Shown: in pieces, positions 23,152 to 32,253 of the stretch
Layout of the letters: each line of letters opens with the position of its first letter
Position numbering within the stretch: the first letter of the stretch is position 1
Origin: JAGPCK01 sp041675505
GTDB lineage: Bacteria; Bacteroidota; Bacteroidia; UKL13-3
Direction: 5' to 3'
DNA length: 64,000 bases
NCBI GenBank assembly: GCA_041675505.1
Contig: JBAYTR010000002.1
Span: 1-64,000, forward strand
Translations under genes and position numbers: made by a program
The notes under the pieces: generated by a model
Told to the model about the DNA's origin: nothing
The model's input: the letters and a program-made list of their open reading frames with translations, nothing else
Databases searched by the model: none

Positions 23152-24992
23152 CAGGCATAGCAGGTAAAAAGGACGAAGTGAGCGTGCAAAGCATGTTACA
23201 TGCTACTGCGCACCGCGGACCTGACGACAGCGGTATGTATGCTGATGAGTTATGTACATTGGGACATAACCGTTTATCCATTATTGACCTGAGTGCAGCC
23301 GGTCACCAACCCATGCTTTCACCAAACGGGCGTTATGTGATGGTGTACAATGGGGAGATTTACAACTACAAAAGCAGAAGAACGGAGTTAGAGAACTGTG
23401 GTATTTCCTTTAAGTCTCAAACTGATAGCGAGGTAGTATTACAACTCTACATCAAACATGGGGGCAACTGTGTAAACTACTTGAGAGGTATGTTTGCATT
23501 CGCCATCTGGGATACACAAGAAAAAACATTGTTTGCGGCAAGAGACCGTCATGGTATAAAACCCTTTTATTACACGTATCAAAATAGTATTCTACAATTT
23601 TGCTCAGAGATAAAAGGATTGGTTGCGGGAGGAAAAGCAGATTTAGCATTAAACCCGATTGCTATACAACAATTCTTGACAAAGGGTTGTGTTTACCCTC
23701 CCAACACTTTTTATAAAGAAATCAAAAGTCTGCTTCCGGGCCAATCATTAATCTGGCAAAACGGAAAAATGTCAATAGCAGATTACATACAGTCTCCTTC
23801 AGTTGAAACTGCTGAAAATATTTCTTATGGTGAAGCAGTGCAACAAGTATACAGCTACCTGCATCACTCAACCGAAGAACAAATGGTGAGTGATGTGCCG
23901 CTGGGCATTTTCCTGAGCGGAGGCTTAGATTCCAGCGTGTTAACCTGTGCAGCAAAAAAATTCAAAAGTCAGCTCGACACATTTTCAATAGGCTTTGAGG
24001 GAAAAAACAAAAGAATTGATGAAAGCAGTGAGGCGACAATTTCAGCCAAGTACTTTGGTACAACACACCATCAACTTACTATAAGCGACCATGACATTTC
24101 GAAACACATTGAGCAATTTATTCACACCATAGATCAACCTTCCCTTGATGGAATAAACAGCTATTTTATTTCCTGCTATTCCTCTTCTTCTGTAACGGTA
24201 GCTCTTTCAGGATTAGGAGGAGACGAACTTTTTATGGGGTATTCGTCTCAACAATTCCTTTTAAATCACACTACACACAAGCCTATCGGCCATACTGCAC
24301 TAAAAACATCGTGGAAGATACTACCTGACTACCTGAAAAGACGGTGGGAAATTGATTACTGTGCAGGAAACCTGAAAAAGTTATACGCCATAGTGAACAG
24401 AGTATTTACACCACAGGAGATTAATCAGATACTGCAAACAAGAGAAGATGTGTTGGATACATTCGCTGATTCACTAAACGCATATCAACTCAACACAAAA
24501 AGTCCTGAAAAACAAATCAGTTTGATGGATCAGTACCTGTTTATGGGAGCCCGACTCAGAGAGATTGATGTAACCGGAATGGCCTGGTCAATGGAAACCC
24601 GTTTTCCATTGCTGGACGAACGTTTAACAGATTACCTGATGACTTTGCCTCCCTCCTACCTGCTAAGTGGAAAAGGAAATACAAGTCAAACCTATGAAAA
24701 AGGGAAAGTAAAAAAACTCCTTTATGATGCATTTAAAAAAGAACTCCCTACAGATTTTATCACACGCAATAAAAAGGGATTTGAAATGCCTTTTCACAGT
24801 TGGCTGAGTGAGGCAATCAGTGGTATTGTAAAAGAAGAATTAAATAATCTGCACCCTGTTTTTAAAAACAAAGAGTTCCTGATGAGCTTACTGGAGGAAG
24901 AAATGAAACAAGGTGGCTGGATAAAAAACTGGAGCATATTCGTGCTCAATTTTTGGCTCAGAAAAAATTTCAAAAAACAATCAAATAATTAA
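23139..24992 (+). CDS. asnB: AsnB-type glutamine-dependent amidotransferase, copy 1 of 4
   Basis: A 617-residue two-domain protein. The N-terminal class II glutaminase begins MCGIAGIAG, so Cys2 is the nucleophile after Met removal, with HRGPDDSG and the YNGEIYNY motif. The C-terminal synthetase domain has FLSGGLDSS (ATP pyrophosphatase loop) near residue 260 and LSGLGGDELFMGY. Housekeeping AsnB is ~550 residues; this longer form is common in polysaccharide and peptide loci, where relatives such as WbpS amidate uronic acids. The three other copies are at 30345, 35789 and 40601. It overlaps the preceding GT-B gene by 13 bases. Confidence 0.85.
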   Translation: MCGIAGIAGKKDEVSVQSMLHATAHRGPDDSGMYADELCTLGHNRLSIIDLSAAGHQPMLSPNGRYVMVYNGEIYNYKSRRTELENCGISFKSQTDSEVVLQLYIKHGGNCVNYLRGMFAFAIWDTQEKTLFAARDRHGIKPFYYTYQNSILQFCSEIKGLVAGGKADLALNPIAIQQFLTKGCVYPPNTFYKEIKSLLPGQSLIWQNGKMSIADYIQSPSVETAENISYGEAVQQVYSYLHHSTEEQMVSDVPLGIFLSGGLDSSVLTCAAKKFKSQLDTFSIGFEGKNKRIDESSEATISAKYFGTTHHQLTISDHDISKHIEQFIHTIDQPSLDGINSYFISCYSSSSVTVALSGLGGDELFMGYSSQQFLLNHTTHKPIGHTALKTSWKILPDYLKRRWEIDYCAGNLKKLYAIVNRVFTPQEINQILQTREDVLDTFADSLNAYQLNTKSPEKQISLMDQYLFMGARLREIDVTGMAWSMETRFPLLDERLTDYLMTLPPSYLLSGKGNTSQTYEKGKVKKLLYDAFKKELPTDFITRNKKGFEMPFHSWLSEAISGIVKEELNNLHPVFKNKEFLMSLLEEEMKQGGWIKNWSIFVLNFWLRKNFKKQSNN

Positions 24993-24998
24993 ATAAAT

Positions 24999-25958
24999 AT
25001 GTCAAGCAAAAAAATTCTGATCACCGGAGGCCGCGGCACAATAGGCACCGGGTTGGTAAATGAACTAAACAGCAGAGGCCATCAGGTCTATGCCATTGAT
25101 TTGTATCATGATGTGGACCAAATTGGTTTTTCTCTTCGCACAGATGAGCAGGACCCTCGTTATGCCCGTTGCGATGTGGGCGAAATGAGACAGTTAGAAA
25201 AGATTTTCGAAACATGGGGCCCCTTTGATTATGTGTACCACTGCGCAGCCGAGTTCGGTCGCTGGAATGGGGAAGACTATTACGAACAGGTATGGCGCTC
25301 CAATGCAGTAGGAACCAAAAATATAATCCGCTTACAGGAAAAGTATAAATTCAGACTCATTCACTTCTCTTCATCAGAAGTATATGGTGATTGGCCGGAG
25401 ATTATGGTGGAAAACATCATGGACAAGTATGAAGTAAAGCAAATGAATGATTATGCCATAAGTAAATGGGTAAATGAAATGCAGATTGCTAACTCCAGAA
25501 TACAATTCGGTACTGAATCAGTAGTAGTACGTATATTCAACACTTATGGCCCGGGAGAATATTACAGCCCGTACCGTTCAGTAAATTCCCGCTTTATCTA
25601 TTGCGCATTAAAAGGAATTCCTTGGTTAGTATATCGCGGATACACCCGCACATCTACCTACTTAGCTGATTCGGTAAGAACACTGTGCAACATTGCAGAT
25701 AATTTCAAAGACGGTGAAACTTACAACGTTGGTGGAGATCAATACCACACAGTGGAAGAGTTCTCAAATCTGGTACTGAAAGTAACAGGTGCTGATCCGG
25801 GGTTAGTAATCTATAAAGATGCTGAGGTATTGACCACACGTCATAAAAAAGTAGACATCTCCAAAGCCATTAACGACCTGAACCACCAAACAACCATGAA
25901 ACTGGAAGATGGCATCAGGGCCACAGTAGAATGGATGCGTGGAGTTTATAAATTCTAA
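24999..25958 (+). CDS. NAD-dependent epimerase/dehydratase (extended SDR)
   Basis: A 319-residue extended SDR. ILITGGRGTIGTGL is the NAD motif (GxxGxxG), YHCAAEFGRWNGEDYYEQVWRSN the early strand region, IHFSSSEVYGDW the Ser/Thr motif and DYAISKW the Tyr-x-x-x-Lys pair; RIFNTYGPGEYYSPYRS and TSTYLAD are substrate-loop motifs. It is not a close relative of the epimerases at 6216 and 28334. It could be a 4,6-dehydratase, an epimerase or a decarboxylase on a nucleotide sugar. It follows AsnB copy 1 by 6 bases. Confidence 0.78.
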   Translation: MSSKKILITGGRGTIGTGLVNELNSRGHQVYAIDLYHDVDQIGFSLRTDEQDPRYARCDVGEMRQLEKIFETWGPFDYVYHCAAEFGRWNGEDYYEQVWRSNAVGTKNIIRLQEKYKFRLIHFSSSEVYGDWPEIMVENIMDKYEVKQMNDYAISKWVNEMQIANSRIQFGTESVVVRIFNTYGPGEYYSPYRSVNSRFIYCALKGIPWLVYRGYTRTSTYLADSVRTLCNIADNFKDGETYNVGGDQYHTVEEFSNLVLKVTGADPGLVIYKDAEVLTTRHKKVDISKAINDLNHQTTMKLEDGIRATVEWMRGVYKF

Positions 25959-25969
25959 TAGAAATACAA

Positions 25970-27220
25970 TTGCCTAAAAAAATTCTTTTTGTTCATCATT
26001 TCCCAGGTATGGGGGGCGCTCCACTTAGTTTACTATATACTATAGAAAAACTCGATAGAGCGCTTTACCATCCTGTTGTTTTATTTCTGGCTAATCAAGG
26101 GGATGCAATAGACCTGTACAGAAGAAAAAATATAGAAATATATACTGCACCTCAAATTGGCTTTTTCCCGCATGGTGACAATGGATGGTTAAAAGTGAAA
26201 AATATCCCCGAAATAATAAGACGTATTTTTGACATTAAACAATCTGTATCATTATCCATCGAAATTCTTAAGGAAATAAAACCTGATATCGTGCATATCA
26301 ACACTTCTTTTCCGCATGCATTTGGCATAGCTTCGAAAAAAATGGGGATACCATTGGTTTGGCATATAAGAGAACCTATAGCTAAGGGCTATTTTGGAAT
26401 AAGAAGGCATTTCATACAGAAAAATATAAATAAATGTGCTGATGCAATCATAGCCATTTCACAGAACGATGCAAATTCAATGGGTAAATTTTGTGAGCGG
26501 GTACAAGTAGTATATAACTATGTTGATTTTAGTTATTTTGATAAAAACATTAACCCTGAACAATGTAGAAAAGAGGTTATCGGTAAACATAGTGTAAAAG
26601 ACAATGTAGTTACTATGTTGGGAGGGGTAGTACACAGCAAAGGTGCCGATATATTCCTAAAAGCTGCAGCAGAAATTATCAAAACACGGAATGATGTGAT
26701 TTTTATTTTGGCCGGTAGTAAACCAGAGTTGCTTTATAGTTCAACAAAATGGAAAAAAGAACTCAGGCTATTTTTAGAGAAGTGGCGTATTTTAGACAAC
26801 ATGAGTTTAAAATGCCTTAGAATAGTTAATAAAATACATGATAAAAACAGAATACTTTTCTGTGGAATGGTTGATAATGTCCCACAAATATTGGGAGCTA
26901 CAAATATTTTGGTATGGCCTGCAACTATGTCTCATTTTTCTCGTCCGGTAATAGAGGCTGGGGCGATGAGCAAAGTTGTAATTGCTTCAGATTTCAGTTC
27001 ATCTAGAGAGTTGGTGACACATAAATTTAACGGACTTCTTATAAAATCGGGACGTGTTGATGCCTTAGTAGATGCAATTAATCATTTGTTGAACAACCCT
27101 GAAGAAGCTGAGCGAATGGGAGAAAATGGCTATAAAATTGCACTTGAAAGGTACAATGCAATTACCAACACAAAAGTAATTTTTTCTATATATGAGAATC
27201 TTTTAAATGCACAAAAATAA
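25970..27220 (+). CDS. GT4-type glycosyltransferase (GT-B)
   Basis: A 416-residue GT-B enzyme. N-terminal FVHHFPGMGGAPLSL is the glycine-rich acceptor-side opening, then VHINTSFPHAFGIASKKMGIPLVWHIREP and AIIAISQNDANSM. The C-terminal donor domain has VTMLGGVVHSKGADIFLKAA, FILAGSKPE, and HFSRPVIEAGAMSKVVIASDFSS, where Glu of the E-x7-E type motif binds the nucleotide sugar. The start is TTG at 25970, 11 bases after the previous stop. Noticeably AT-rich. Its sugar specificity is unknown. Confidence 0.83.
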   Translation: MPKKILFVHHFPGMGGAPLSLLYTIEKLDRALYHPVVLFLANQGDAIDLYRRKNIEIYTAPQIGFFPHGDNGWLKVKNIPEIIRRIFDIKQSVSLSIEILKEIKPDIVHINTSFPHAFGIASKKMGIPLVWHIREPIAKGYFGIRRHFIQKNINKCADAIIAISQNDANSMGKFCERVQVVYNYVDFSYFDKNINPEQCRKEVIGKHSVKDNVVTMLGGVVHSKGADIFLKAAAEIIKTRNDVIFILAGSKPELLYSSTKWKKELRLFLEKWRILDNMSLKCLRIVNKIHDKNRILFCGMVDNVPQILGATNILVWPATMSHFSRPVIEAGAMSKVVIASDFSSSRELVTHKFNGLLIKSGRVDALVDAINHLLNNPEEAERMGENGYKIALERYNAITNTKVIFSIYENLLNAQK

Positions 27221-28337
27221 ACTGCTGATTATTTCATCCGAAAGTTACGGAACGCACAATGGAAGTGCCGTAATCATAAACAGGTTACTAACTAATATTG
27301 ATGCCGAGAACATTATTTACATGGGCATCAAACCTATAAAAAAAGGTATGTTGGATGCACCGTTTAAAACGTATTATTTGCCTTATATAAGTATCCATTG
27401 GCGTTTGGAAATTATTTACAGACTATTATCCTTTATCCCCGCCACCTTACTTGGCCTGTTTCTTTTAATCAAGTATAAACCGAAAAGCATTCTCGTTTTT
27501 TATCCTTTTGAAAATGCCCTATTTACTGCATACCTGTTACGTTTGATAAGTGGTACACCCATTTACCCGTATTTAAACGACCTGTATCTGGAGAACAGAA
27601 CAGGGCTAATGAAACAAGTGGCAGCCTTTCTTCAACCACGTCTCTTTAAAAAGTCTGAAAAAATCATAGTGGTAAATAAAGGAATGAATACCTTCTACCA
27701 AAACAAACTGAATATAAATACAGAAGTAATTTTCACTTCCATTAATGAACATATACCTACCCGAGTGACCGTGCCTGAGATAACCGGCAAATTTGTTCTG
27801 GGTTACTCGGGTAACATTAACAATGACCGTATTGATGTGTTCAAGACTATGGTAGCTGCACTAGGTAATCGCGAAGATGTAGAAATACGATTGTTTACCG
27901 GAACAACTCAAAAAGAATTAGAAATGCAGGGCGCCTGGAGCGATAACATGTCTATCAGATTTATTAAAAAGGCTGATGAACTTGTACACGAACTCGGACT
28001 ATGCCACGCACTCTATCTTCCCCTCACCTTCTCCACCACAGGGACACCCGTTGACCAATTAGCTACCTGCTTAGGAATAAAGTCTTATGAATATTTGATA
28101 TGCGGAGCTCCTGTTATTGTGCAATGTCCGTTGGAATATTATACCTCACAATTTTACATTGACCGGAACTGTGGGATGGTAATAGGTGAGAATACAACTG
28201 AAGCTTTATTAAAAGGAATTACAGAATTAAAAAACAACAAGTCACTAAGGCAGGAATTGGTTAACAATTCATTAATTGCCGCAACCGAGTTTACAGGTCA
28301 GAAAAACGCTGAGAAATTATTAAATATTATTGCATGA
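27207..28337 (+). CDS. GT-B glycosyltransferase, probably GT4
   Basis: A 376-residue protein overlapping the preceding GT gene by 14 bases. LLIISSESYGTHNGSAVIINRLL opens the N-terminal Rossmann domain; a hydrophobic hairpin-like segment around residues 60-110 (FIPATLLGLFLLIKY) suggests membrane association. In the C-terminal half FVLGYSGNINNDRIDV, HALYLPLTF and KSYEYLICGAPVIVQCP correspond to the donor-binding domain. A glycosyltransferase for one linkage in the repeat unit is the likely role. Family assignment rests on fold motifs only. Confidence 0.72.
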   Translation: MHKNKLLIISSESYGTHNGSAVIINRLLTNIDAENIIYMGIKPIKKGMLDAPFKTYYLPYISIHWRLEIIYRLLSFIPATLLGLFLLIKYKPKSILVFYPFENALFTAYLLRLISGTPIYPYLNDLYLENRTGLMKQVAAFLQPRLFKKSEKIIVVNKGMNTFYQNKLNINTEVIFTSINEHIPTRVTVPEITGKFVLGYSGNINNDRIDVFKTMVAALGNREDVEIRLFTGTTQKELEMQGAWSDNMSIRFIKKADELVHELGLCHALYLPLTFSTTGTPVDQLATCLGIKSYEYLICGAPVIVQCPLEYYTSQFYIDRNCGMVIGENTTEALLKGITELKNNKSLRQELVNNSLIAATEFTGQKNAEKLLNIIA

Positions 28338-29257
28338 ATATACTCATTACCGGAGGCGCAGGATTCATTGGATCCAACATAGTAAAAAAAGGACTCGAAC
28401 TGGGTCATAACATTACTGTCCTCGACAACCTTTCAACCGGATACAAAAAGAACATTGATGAATCAAGAGTAGAATTTGTAGAAGGCGACATTCGTAACCG
28501 CGAGTTACTGTTCGAACTCACAAAAGACAAAGATGCCGTTTTTCATTTGGCAGCAAATGTGGGGAATGTAAAGTCTATAGAATCTCCTTCAGACGATTCT
28601 ACCATTAACTTACTGGGCACCATCAACCTGTTGGATGTTATGGTAAAAAACAATGTATCCAAAATCATTTACTCCTCAACTGCTGCGGGCTATGGTGAAC
28701 CCAAGTACTTACCTGTAGACGAAGAGCATCCCATGAATGCTGACTCTCCTTATGGAGTATCCAAAATATCAGCTGAAAAAATGATTCTCTGCTACAGCAA
28801 ACTTTATGGGTTTCAAGCTACGTGTTTACGCTACTTTAATGCTTATGGTGTTAACCAGCGCTTTGACGCTTACGGAAATGTTATTCCCATATTTTTAAGA
28901 AAGATACTGAACAATGAACCGCTTACTGTATATGGAGACGGAGAACAAACACGTGATTTTGTTAACGTATACGATATCGCAAGAGCCAATTGGATGGCTT
29001 TTGAAAATAATATAACCGGCTATTTTAATGTGGCCACTGGAGAAGGTTCCTCCATTAATCACCTGCTTAATATCCTGAAAAAAATAAGCGGAAAAGAGTT
29101 TGATGTTACCTTTTCATCTCCCCGCAAAGGAGAAGTAAAACACAGTGTGGCAAATATAGAAAAAGCAAAGCACGCTCTTAATTTCACTACTGAGGTGAGT
29201 TTGGAGCAAGGCCTGGCAGAATACTGGAACTGGTTCATTCAAGACACCACAACATGA
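28334..29257 (+). CDS. NAD-dependent sugar epimerase (GalE/WbpP-like paralogue)
   Basis: A 307-residue extended SDR with ILITGGAGFIGSN (NAD motif), LDNLSTGYKKNID, YSSTAAGYGE, SPYGVSKISAE (Tyr-x-x-x-Lys), LRYFNAYGVNQR and YGDGEQTRDFVNVYDIA. It is a paralogue of the epimerase at 6216 but diverged, so two UDP-sugar epimerisations may operate. It starts in an ATGA overlap with the GT gene and overlaps the following SGNH gene the same way. Confidence 0.84.
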   Translation: MNILITGGAGFIGSNIVKKGLELGHNITVLDNLSTGYKKNIDESRVEFVEGDIRNRELLFELTKDKDAVFHLAANVGNVKSIESPSDDSTINLLGTINLLDVMVKNNVSKIIYSSTAAGYGEPKYLPVDEEHPMNADSPYGVSKISAEKMILCYSKLYGFQATCLRYFNAYGVNQRFDAYGNVIPIFLRKILNNEPLTVYGDGEQTRDFVNVYDIARANWMAFENNITGYFNVATGEGSSINHLLNILKKISGKEFDVTFSSPRKGEVKHSVANIEKAKHALNFTTEVSLEQGLAEYWNWFIQDTTT

Positions 29258-30342
29258 TAAAAAAAATCCTTCAGAATACATTTGCCATATTATTGGGCAT
29301 TGGCTTCACATTATTGCTATTGGAGATTGTATTCAGAACAGCAATGCCTGCGGCAAGTTTACCCAAAAGCTTATGGAATAGTGAGTATAACATCCCTTCA
29401 TTTGAACCCGGCACCAGCGGTAAATATTCATTCGGAAAATTCTGCCACACAGGAGGGAAATGGCAAATCAACAATGAAGGTTGGAATTCTCCGTATGACT
29501 ACACTAAAAACAATAAACCAACTATAGCCATTTTTGGTGATTCTTATATTGAGGCCTTTCAAATTGATGTTGAGAAAAGCCTAGGACCAGTACTTCAAAA
29601 CAAACTTGCACCACAATTTAATGTCTTCAGTTTCGGAACTTCAGGTGCCCCGCTTAGCCAATACTTGCAACTGGCCCGATACGCAAACCGGAAATTTGAA
29701 CCACAAATAATGGTACTAAACCTGATTCACAATGATTTTGATGAATCCATAGCCGCTGAACAATACAAGAAGCTGTATTTACGCTACCGGAAAATTAACG
29801 ACTCTGCATTTACAGAAGATGCTGTTGAAAAAAGCGCTGAGGCAGGCTTTCGCTTCAGAATGCTGAATGCCACCGCAACAGGACGTTACCTGCTTCACAA
29901 CCTAAAAATACAGGAAATCAACTTTACTTCATTCTTTAAAAGCAAGCCCTCTACCGATACAGCATCGTTTAATGCCAATATAGATGTTAAAAAAGTTCTG
30001 TCTCAACAAGATGACATTCGCAAAGTAACTGAGCTTATTTTATTGCAGTTCAAAAAAGAATTTCCATCCGCAAGATTAATTCTTTTGATGGACGGGCTTA
30101 GAAAAGAGATATATGAAAATATACCTCCGGAAGAAAGCAACATAATCTGGATGAATACCATGGTGAAAGAACTCGCCAATCAACACAGTATAGAGTTTAT
30201 AGACCTTACTGAAACCTTTGCATCAGATTATCAAAAAAATAATACACATTTCGAATCTCCTTATGACTGGCATTGGAATGAATATGGCCACCGGATAGCA
30301 GCCGAAACATTATATCAACAAATTACTTCTAAAACGAACTAA
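29254..30342 (+). CDS. Membrane-anchored SGNH-hydrolase-like protein (paralogue of 9040)
   Basis: A 362-residue protein with one N-terminal membrane helix (residues ~9-30) and a periplasmic SGNH domain. Ser97 lies in GDSY (95-98), HNDFDES supplies the Asn block and DWHWN holds Asp338 and His340. Shared blocks NNEGWNSPYDY, FSFGTSGAPLSQYLQ and LIHNDFDES show common origin with the protein at 9040. Here the neighbours are an epimerase and AsnB copy 2, and no carbamoyltransferase or SxtJ/K genes are adjacent. A periplasmic O-acyl modification step is possible. Confidence 0.79.
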   Translation: MIKKILQNTFAILLGIGFTLLLLEIVFRTAMPAASLPKSLWNSEYNIPSFEPGTSGKYSFGKFCHTGGKWQINNEGWNSPYDYTKNNKPTIAIFGDSYIEAFQIDVEKSLGPVLQNKLAPQFNVFSFGTSGAPLSQYLQLARYANRKFEPQIMVLNLIHNDFDESIAAEQYKKLYLRYRKINDSAFTEDAVEKSAEAGFRFRMLNATATGRYLLHNLKIQEINFTSFFKSKPSTDTASFNANIDVKKVLSQQDDIRKVTELILLQFKKEFPSARLILLMDGLRKEIYENIPPEESNIIWMNTMVKELANQHSIEFIDLTETFASDYQKNNTHFESPYDWHWNEYGHRIAAETLYQQITSKTN

Positions 30343-30344
30343 GC

Positions 30345-32243
30345 ATGTGCGGCATAAGCGGATTTTGTGATTTTACCGGTAACAGCAATGAACAATTGCT
30401 GAAAAGCATGAACGACACCCTGCAACACCGCGGGCCTGACGGTGACGGATTATATTTCAGGGCACAGGACCATTACACTTTAGGAATGGGACATAAACGC
30501 TTGTCCATTATTGACCTGAGCAACAACGGGGCACAGCCCATGCATTTTGAGCACCTCTCCATTGTGTTTAATGGCGAGGTATACAACTACCGCGAAATCA
30601 AAAAAGAACTACAGGATAAAGGATATTCCTTTACCTCCGATTCAGATACTGAAGTGGTATTAAAAGCATTTGATTGCTGGCAACATCAGGCAGTGCATAA
30701 GTTCATCGGTATGTTTGCCTTTGCCATCTACGATAAAAAACACAATCAACTCCACCTCTACCGCGACCGTGCGGGAGTGAAACCGTTGTACTATTATTTC
30801 CACCAGGGCTTGCTCCTGTTTGCTTCTGAACTGAAAGCTTTTCACCAACATCCCCGCTTTGATAAAACATTAGACATCAACGCACTTTCGTTCTACCTCA
30901 AAAGCGGTTACTACCATGCGCCTGAAACTGTTTTTGCGCACAGTAAAAAACTGAAACCCGGGCACTACCTCAGTCTCGACCTCAATACAAAAGAGCTCAC
31001 CACAACCTGCTACTGGAACGTACTCAACTACTATAACGCACCGGTAAACAAGGCAAGTGAAGAAGAAATACTTTTTGAAACAGAAAAATTACTGCAATCC
31101 GCTTTTGAATACCGCATGGTGGCCGATGTGCCTGTGGGAGTTTTTCTGAGTGGCGGATACGACAGTTCAGCAGTTGCTGCATTGTTGCAAAAAGGACGTA
31201 CACAAAAAGTGAAAACATTTACCATAGGGTTTCATGAGCAGGGATACAATGAGGCCCCGTTTGCCAAACAGGTAGCCGAACACTTGGGTACTGAACATTA
31301 CGAATACTACTGCACCAGAAAAGAAGCGCAGGATTTGATACCTCAGCTACCCTTCTATTATGATGAGCCGTTTGCCGACAGTTCAGCCATTCCTACCATG
31401 CTGGTTTCGGCCTTTGCCCGCAAGCAGGTAACAGTGGCACTCTCAGCTGATGGTGGTGATGAATTATTTGGCGGATACGGAAAATACTTCGGGTTCAATA
31501 ACCCCATGCACAACCTTATTAAATTACCTTACCTGCTGCGCAAGGGCCTCTCTCCTTTCGCTGCCCTGGTAAAACATTTACCGGGAATAAGCAATGCAGA
31601 GATTAAAGCGGAATCACTGTACGAAGTGTTAAGTTCCAAACAGGCCGGCCGGTATTTTATAGAACCCCGTTTATTTGGACGACACAGCTTACAAGATACT
31701 TTGCTGCTGCCGCACACAACCCATGCTGGCGCCTTTGACAATTTTAACCTGCTGCAACCTCATGTAGATACACTAAACAGCATGTTGGCCATTGATTACG
31801 AAACCTATATGGTAGATGATATACTGGCCAAAGTGGACCGGGCAACCATGTCGGTAAGTCTGGAAGGTCGTGAGCCACTACTCGACCACCGACTGGTAGA
31901 ATACTTAGGTGCCATACCCGGTAGTAAAAAGACTCCCGACAACCAACAGAAATACCTGCTCAAAAAAATTGTTCATCAGTACCTGCCCAAAGAAATGATG
32001 GACCGTAAAAAAATGGGATTCGGAGTACCGTTGGTACACTGGTTTAAAGATGAACTGGGAGATTATTTTGAACGCTACCTGAATGAGGCTGCCATCACCG
32101 CTGACGGAATTTTTAACCCTGTGCGGATAAAAGCCATTCAGCACACCTACAAAAACAGCACACACCCGGCAACCAGCGAGGTGGCCTTTACCCAATTGTG
32201 GTACCTGTTGTGCTTCCAGATGTGGAAAGAGAAATGGATGTAA
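30345..32243 (+). CDS. asnB: AsnB-type amidotransferase, copy 2 of 4
   Basis: A 632-residue member with MCGISGFCDF (Cys2 nucleophile), QHRGPDGDG, VFNGEVYNYRE in the glutaminase domain, FLSGGYDSS as the ATP loop and LSADGGDELFGGYGKYF. The C-terminal KVDRATMSVSLEGREPLLDHRLVEY is the standard AsnB helical region. All catalytic landmarks are intact, so an active enzyme is expected. Its target is more likely a carboxylated sugar or acyl substituent than aspartate, given three sibling copies in the same run. It follows the SGNH gene by 2 bases. Confidence 0.86.
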   Translation: MCGISGFCDFTGNSNEQLLKSMNDTLQHRGPDGDGLYFRAQDHYTLGMGHKRLSIIDLSNNGAQPMHFEHLSIVFNGEVYNYREIKKELQDKGYSFTSDSDTEVVLKAFDCWQHQAVHKFIGMFAFAIYDKKHNQLHLYRDRAGVKPLYYYFHQGLLLFASELKAFHQHPRFDKTLDINALSFYLKSGYYHAPETVFAHSKKLKPGHYLSLDLNTKELTTTCYWNVLNYYNAPVNKASEEEILFETEKLLQSAFEYRMVADVPVGVFLSGGYDSSAVAALLQKGRTQKVKTFTIGFHEQGYNEAPFAKQVAEHLGTEHYEYYCTRKEAQDLIPQLPFYYDEPFADSSAIPTMLVSAFARKQVTVALSADGGDELFGGYGKYFGFNNPMHNLIKLPYLLRKGLSPFAALVKHLPGISNAEIKAESLYEVLSSKQAGRYFIEPRLFGRHSLQDTLLLPHTTHAGAFDNFNLLQPHVDTLNSMLAIDYETYMVDDILAKVDRATMSVSLEGREPLLDHRLVEYLGAIPGSKKTPDNQQKYLLKKIVHQYLPKEMMDRKKMGFGVPLVHWFKDELGDYFERYLNEAAITADGIFNPVRIKAIQHTYKNSTHPATSEVAFTQLWYLLCFQMWKEKWM

Positions 32244-32253
32244 AAAAGAGCAA

